From the NCBI RefSeq assembly GCF_964340395.1, contig NC_135554.1, positions 26,470,592-26,485,591 of the forward strand: a DNA stretch of 15,000 nt, given 5' to 3'. Position 1 is the stretch's first letter; every line of letters begins with the position of its first letter. Origin of the DNA: Glandiceps talaboti (lineage: Eukaryota; Hemichordata; Enteropneusta; Spengelidae). The translations under genes were made by a program, and so were the position numbers. The notes below the pieces were generated by a model. The model searched no databases, was not told the DNA's origin, and saw only the letters and a program-made list of their open reading frames with translations. Shown here one piece after another: positions 11,360 through 15,000 of this stretch.

Positions 11360-11404
11360 GACGAAAAACAACAGACGCTAAAGGTGAATTCATGGCTAAC
11401 TCTG
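11360..11404 (+). CDS. Exon 3, 45-nt exon with loop D of the nAChR-like subunit
   Basis: A 45-nt exon lies between acceptor tgctttgtttcag (AG 11358-11359) and donor gtaagt (11405-11410). It reads 15 whole codons, DEKQQTLKVNSWLTL (residues 69-83). In nicotinic receptors the equivalent short exon encodes segments such as DEKNQVLTTNIWLQM, so the alignment is gap-free. Trp80 corresponds to the loop D tryptophan (W55 of alpha7), the aromatic residue on the complementary face of the agonist site, and is retained. The usual Asn of DEKNQ is Gln72 here, and TTN is KVN. A second frame is also open (phase 1 in and out, RKTTDAKGEFMANS) but has no family match and would not join exon 2. The next exon should start with a W..D...W segment; I could not find it in the rest of the window. 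Confidence 0.9.
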
Positions 11405-13645
11405 GTAAGTTAACTTAGTATCTACGTACTTTGTGTTGAACACCTGTTACAGGTGATGATTATATGCCAACTACTGATAATAAGTCATTAAAGGTACGGG
11501 AGCTTTGGTGTTTGTCTATGACGCACTATTCCAACTACTTTGTCCGAAGTTTAAAGTTCCCATACCAACAACCATTCAATGATTGAATGATTTGTCTCCA
11601 CTCCCCATTTCATCAACCACGTCCGAGTATTTTAAAAGAAATTGCCTTGTCACCTTTTGAGACAGAACTCAATTTAATCCTCCATTTTTGCACATGATGT
11701 TTGTTCATGGTGACTGTCTTAACGCGTATGTGGACCCATCTTACACGTTTACAATATGCGGTATCTTTGAAGTGCAAGTCCAAATCAATTCAATTAATTA
11801 GCGAGAATGCCCATTCTTTTAATGTGTCAGAATGAATTAAGATCATGTTTTCTTAAAGCAGAAATAACAGCACAGCTGTTACGGATGTTGAATGTTTCGC
11901 TGCATCTAATACCCCGGATTAATGTTGAGATATTTACTGGTTTGTCACATAAAGCAGGTTTTACGAGGAAAATGCCCACCAGTCAATCTCAATATACGTT
12001 TTCTATGTAATATTTAGATGACTGCAAAATTATACAGATAATTGTGTGTTCCCTGAAATGCAATTACAACAACGACACTATGTAATTTGTTTGTTCAGTA
12101 TACTAATGATATGCTTGAAGGTCAAATTTCGTCGACTTAATAATGCGGAAAATACACTTGCGTTAATCCGCGGTCTTGCGTATATAATGAATGTTGGCAA
12201 GTTTTAACTTTTAATGTAAAGGATGTCAATCGCTATGGCTGCAGTATTCATCCTACCGAACAAACACGAAGTTTATTCAATTGTTTCATCCTCACATAGT
12301 CGTACTCGTTCGTCGGTCTATTGTTTTCATATAACATACACCTATGCAGTCTTTAGATAAGTTAATCAAATCTTACATGGTTTACAATAATTTCATAAAT
12401 CCGTCCTAAATACAGTCAGTGCTTACCATACCATTCTTTCAGCCACACAAGACAAACTTCACTATTGGTGTTGTACAATAACAACATAATCATTCCACTT
12501 CAATGAGTAATAATAGGAAATACCAATTAGCAACCGTATGTAATGCTTACTCGGTATGTATAATACATGTAGTGACAATCCGGACAAAGTGCATCTAACA
12601 TAACCATTCTGAAATTTACAAAACTGCATAGGCCATAAGTCAAATACCCATTTGGTCCTTTTAATATCCCGCAGTTAAAAACTATGCAACGTTTGATATA
12701 GGCACTTTGCTATTTTGTCATTGAAAGAGCGGTTGTACTTACTTTCAGGATATAAAATATAGGACTTCAAGGAGTCTTTCCACTAATGGGAGTTTTTCGA
12801 TTGCAGAAAATTTAATACATTCGATTATCCTAGTTATTTCGTCTTTTGATACTATAAGCTTTGAATAATTTGGTTTTTGCAAGGATGACAAGCTGCATTA
12901 TACCAAATTGCAATGCTGTTCTTTATTGAAAGAGAGGGCACACGTTGCTGTACTAGTTTTCAAAACCATAGAACCAAATAGGTGTCCTCTGGTATATTGC
13001 CATGGGCTGAAATTTAACTGAGTCTGTTTCCTGCTTCGACGAACCAATGTCTGCTCCCATGCACTCGAATAATTTATTTCACTTGCTGCAAAGTAGCATG
13101 ATATGTTTGTAATTACAATGTCATATCTGTGCAAAGCTACCTATCAAATATTTATTTGACTAAGAAGCCGCTTGAATTTACAATTAGATAAACGAATGAT
13201 AAAACGTGAACAGGTTTTGAAGATAGTTATCTTACACGTACGGATGTAAATATTATGTCATGTTTTTCAAACTTGATTGTAAATAAAGTGGGAACATATA
13301 TACACTTAATATTAATCAATGACTACTTATGAAACATTCTGTTCATGGTTACTTCTTCATTCACTTGAGACCTTCGTCTCACTGACTCGTAATGTTCAGT
13401 AGCCTTAATACGCCAAGCACGTAGTGTGATCTCTAGCCAAGTCTTAAGTGGTCACAGACATCAACGTGACAGGTGTAGACTGGATTTCAGGGGATTTAAA
13501 GCTTTCTTTTCTTCTTCAACTTATACACAGACATACATGGGTTGCCCACTATAAGTCTTGTTTCAAGGTATAGTTCGTCCATAGTGGCTTCAATGTTATA
13601 GCTATAATTGTCAATAACTGACAGCGTGAAAACAACTAGCGTTAG

Positions 13646-13682
13646 GGGTGAGATCAATAGTTCAATGTAGGATAAATAACTA
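13646..13682 (+). repeat. Left terminal inverted repeat
   Basis: 37 bp, the inverted partner of 14058-14095. Mismatches are at positions 4, 13 and 14, with one indel in the A-run. Confidence 0.85.
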
Positions 13683-13695
13683 TATTTTTATTTTC

Positions 13696-13734
13696 GGGGT
13701 GGGGGGGGGGGGGGGTGGGGTGGGGTTGGGTGGG
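13696..13734 (+). repeat. G-rich tract with quadruplex potential
   Basis: Long G runs separated by single or double T, in a stretch of about 39 bases that is otherwise all G. It has more than four runs of three or more G, so it could fold as a G-quadruplex on the + strand. It is also prone to assembly length errors. Confidence 0.85.
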
Positions 13735-14019
13735 ATTTTAGCCATTTTAGTTCCCATCGTACAAAACGATTTTACTTTTAATCTATGTGTTTGTACACCT
13801 AAAGACAGGTATTTCTTGAAAATGTCGTCAAATGAAGAAATAGATGAATTTTCACTATTATAATAAACGCATGGCGCTAAAATAAAGTAAAGTGTCAACA
13901 GAAGAACTATTTTTTCCTGGCTACATTCTGGCGTTGTATTCATAGCACTATATGCTACTACATACTGATTTGAAATTGATTGTGTTGTCTAAACATTTTC
14001 AATTTTGGTCAATTTAGTT

Positions 14020-14034
14020 GGGGGGGGGGGGGGG
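14020..14034 (+). repeat. G15 homopolymer
   Basis: Fifteen consecutive G near the right end of the inverted-repeat element. It is on the same strand as the left G tract, so the two are not part of the inverted symmetry. Confidence 0.9.
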
Positions 14035-14057
14035 TCTGCGGCCTAACTAAAAGAATT

Positions 14058-14095
14058 TAGTTTTTTTATCCTACATTGAACAGTTGATCTCGCCC
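14058..14095 (-). repeat. Right terminal inverted repeat
   Basis: 38 bp, the reverse-complement partner of 13646-13682. Just inside it, aactaaa and tttagtt (14045-14062) form a further small inverted repeat. Confidence 0.85.
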
Positions 14096-14167
14096 ATTCA
14101 TGCTGCCTATATCGTCACTAGTAGATATGAATTCCGTTTGATTGCCTAACACGTAACCTCTCAATAA

Positions 14168-14214
14168 GGGGACTGGTCACTGACTAGCTCTGCTTGTCCT
14201 ATTTGCCGGTCCCC
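14168..14214. other. Imperfect hairpin
   Basis: GGGGACTGG (14168-14176) can pair with CCGGTCCCC (14206-14214) with one G-T wobble, leaving a loop of about 29 bases. No T-run follows, and this is not a bacterial context. It could belong to an RNA-derived repeat ending near 14340. Function unknown. Confidence 0.4.
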
Positions 14215-14280
14215 AGTCACACAGTTTCAGAACATAACATAGCTCTCTTTCTTTCTTATCTTGTGATTGTGTGAATTGGA

Positions 14281-14340
14281 TTTTTGTTGTTGTATGTATA
14301 TTATTTATTGTGTGACGAACAAATGAATAAACGAATAAAA
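14281..14340 (+). other. Possible non-LTR retroelement 3' tail
   Basis: The stretch runs tttttgttgttgtatgtata, then ttatttattgtgtgacgaac, then aaatgaataaacgaataaaa. It resembles the low-complexity 3' ends common in invertebrate LINE and SINE copies (TTGTTGT, then ATTTATTG, then short ATAAA/GAATAA-type repeats). No reverse transcriptase remnant is visible upstream, so this is a resemblance only. Confidence 0.25.
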
Positions 14341-14350
14341 CGATATACAA

Positions 14351-14496
14351 CTACCATGGAACTCGATCTATCTGGCATACCAGGTATAGACAATTCAACG
14401 ACCATGGAACTCAATCTATCTGGCATACCAGGTATAGACAATTCAACTACCATGGAACTCGATCTATCTGGCATACCAGGTATAGACAATTCAAAA
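14351..14496. repeat. Three tandem copies of a 48-bp unit
   Basis: ACCATGG recurs at 14353, 14401 and 14449. Each unit contains GAACTCGATCTATCTGGCAT followed by ACCAGGTATAGACAATTCAA. The copies differ at only a couple of bases. Since 48 is divisible by three, both strands stay open: the + frame reads a 16-residue repeat TTMELDLSGIPGIDNS. There is no sign that it is translated; the frame starts just upstream and stops just after the array. Confidence 0.95.
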
Positions 14497-14558
14497 TATT
14501 CTACATTATGCCACAACATTTGACAATTTGTTTACGTAATCGTCCAACACGTCATCGT

Positions 14559-14702
14559 CACTACAAGTGAACAATTTAGAATGTTACTACATGCGAAATG
14601 CATTTCAATGTCGAGCACTTTGTTTACAGACACTGCAAGTGAACAATCTAGAAGGTTACTACATGCGAAATACATTTCAATGTCGAGCACTTTGTTTACA
14701 GG
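14559..14702. repeat. Two tandem copies of a 72-bp unit
   Basis: Copies at 14559-14630 and 14631-14702 begin CACTrCAAGTGAACAATyTA and end GTCGAGCACTTTGTTTACAG, and differ at a handful of sites. The first bases of a third copy (CACTGAAG) follow. The copies lie about 60 bp after the 48-bp array. Seventy-two is also divisible by three, which explains the open frames on both strands. Confidence 0.95.
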
Positions 14703-14711
14703 CACTGAAGG

Positions 14712-15000
14712 TACATATAAATTCATGATGCAACAACAAAGAATTGTTAATATTGTTAAGTTCTGAGTTATTTGATCAATTCAGAGCACAGACATCCAAA
14801 CCAAGCGAACTCATCTGAACCGTCGAATAGATAAACTACTAATCCGAGAGCTTAGTGGTTAATGGTCCAGGAACACAACTTCAATCAAACATAGAGAAAA
14901 ACAAAATAAGAAAATCCTAAAAGCATAGACCGTGACGAAAACATAATTGAAACTATGTCATGCAAGAATTTAAACGTGACATCATGCAGGTTAGAATTTG
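14712..15000. other. Unassigned intronic sequence
   Basis: AT-rich DNA with no repeat, exon or RNA gene that I can support. Confidence 0.5.

Larger units (their letters stand above)
13646..14095. mobile_element. 450-bp inverted-repeat element (MITE-like or deleted DNA transposon)
   Basis: The left terminus reads GGGTGAGATCAATAGTTCAA then TGTAGGATAAATAACTA (13646-13682). The reverse complement of the right terminus (14058-14095) reads GGGCGAGATCAACTGTTCAA then TGTAGGATAAAAAAACTA. The first 31 bases match at 28 positions. The size, long inverted termini and absence of a transposase fit a non-autonomous DNA transposon. I could not find a convincing target-site duplication (left flank gcgttag, right flank attcatg), so the superfamily is undetermined; termini starting GGG occur in more than one. 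Two G-rich tracts sit just inside the termini. A 13-codon frame, MSSNEEIDEFSLL (13822-13863), may be the remnant of a lost coding start. Confidence 0.75.
11405..15000 (+). other. Intron 3 of the receptor gene (runs off the window)
   Basis: This begins at donor gtaagt. I looked after each tgg codon and each pyrimidine-rich acceptor (such as 12441, 12806 and 13488) for the next exon (W..D...W.P..Y.G and IW.PD). None fits, so exon 4 should lie beyond 15000. The stretch 11405-13645 is AT-rich with no recognisable gene. The part around 12898-13134 looks less AT-rich and has an open minus-strand frame, but no known domain. From 13646 on it holds the inverted-repeat element and tandem repeats listed separately. 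Confidence 0.7.

Noticed and set aside
11360-11404. Alternative phase-1 reading of exon 3 (RKTTDAKGEFMANS), joinable directly to exon 1
   Set aside because: Phases would also fit exon 1 directly, as in a micro-exon secreted protein, but the phase-0 reading matches the nicotinic DEKNQ...N.WL exon residue by residue and joins exon 2.
11807-12010. 67-codon frame in intron 3
   Set aside because: Checked for the next receptor exon; it lacks the W..D...W and PD motifs and any other domain.
13648-13943. Open frames on both strands across the G tract
   Set aside because: Poly-Gly and poly-Pro stretches come from the G-run inside the inverted-repeat element.

Overview
This looks like a stretch of an AT-rich invertebrate animal nuclear genome. 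Evidence for this is the lack of dense open reading frames, spliced exons with canonical GT/AG borders, long pure microsatellites, minisatellites and a small inverted-repeat element. The recognisable gene is a nicotinic-acetylcholine-receptor-like Cys-loop channel subunit. Divergent subunits of this kind are especially numerous in lophotrochozoans such as molluscs and annelids, so that is my best guess. The sequence alone does not settle the phylum.

The gene lies on the + strand and is almost invisible to an ORF scan because its exons are short. I identify three coding exons: exon 1 (1979-2042, signal peptide), exon 2 (7879-8018, N-terminal helix and first beta strand of the ligand-binding domain) and exon 3 (11360-11404, a 45-nt exon reading DEKQQTLKVNSWLTL). 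Phases join cleanly: exon 1 ends after one base of a codon, exon 2 starts with the other two bases and ends in phase 0, and exon 3 is 15 whole codons. Together they give 83 codons without a stop. The gene runs off the right edge. The next exon, which should carry the W..D...W and PD motifs, is not recognisable in 11405-15000.

Layout: 1-1978 is upstream DNA with an (ATTA)7 run, a 62-bp (AT) tract and a weak TATA/initiator pair near 1902-1936. Intron 1 (2043-7878) holds a TG tract, a roughly 50-bp imperfect minisatellite (3541-3832), a 165-bp pure ATCA tract, and 30-bp and 44-bp tandem duplications. Intron 2 (8019-11359) holds a roughly 1-kb minisatellite in which older units of about 40 bp flank a homogenised array of 22 units of about 31 bp. 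Intron 3 (11405 to the end) holds a 450-bp element with 37/38-bp terminal inverted repeats and internal G-runs, then a 48-bp triplicate and a 72-bp duplicate side by side.

I found no CRISPR array, rRNA, tRNA or complete autonomous transposon. The most interesting points are the reconstructed divergent receptor gene with its conserved exon layout, the history readable in the intron 2 minisatellite, and the inverted-repeat element.
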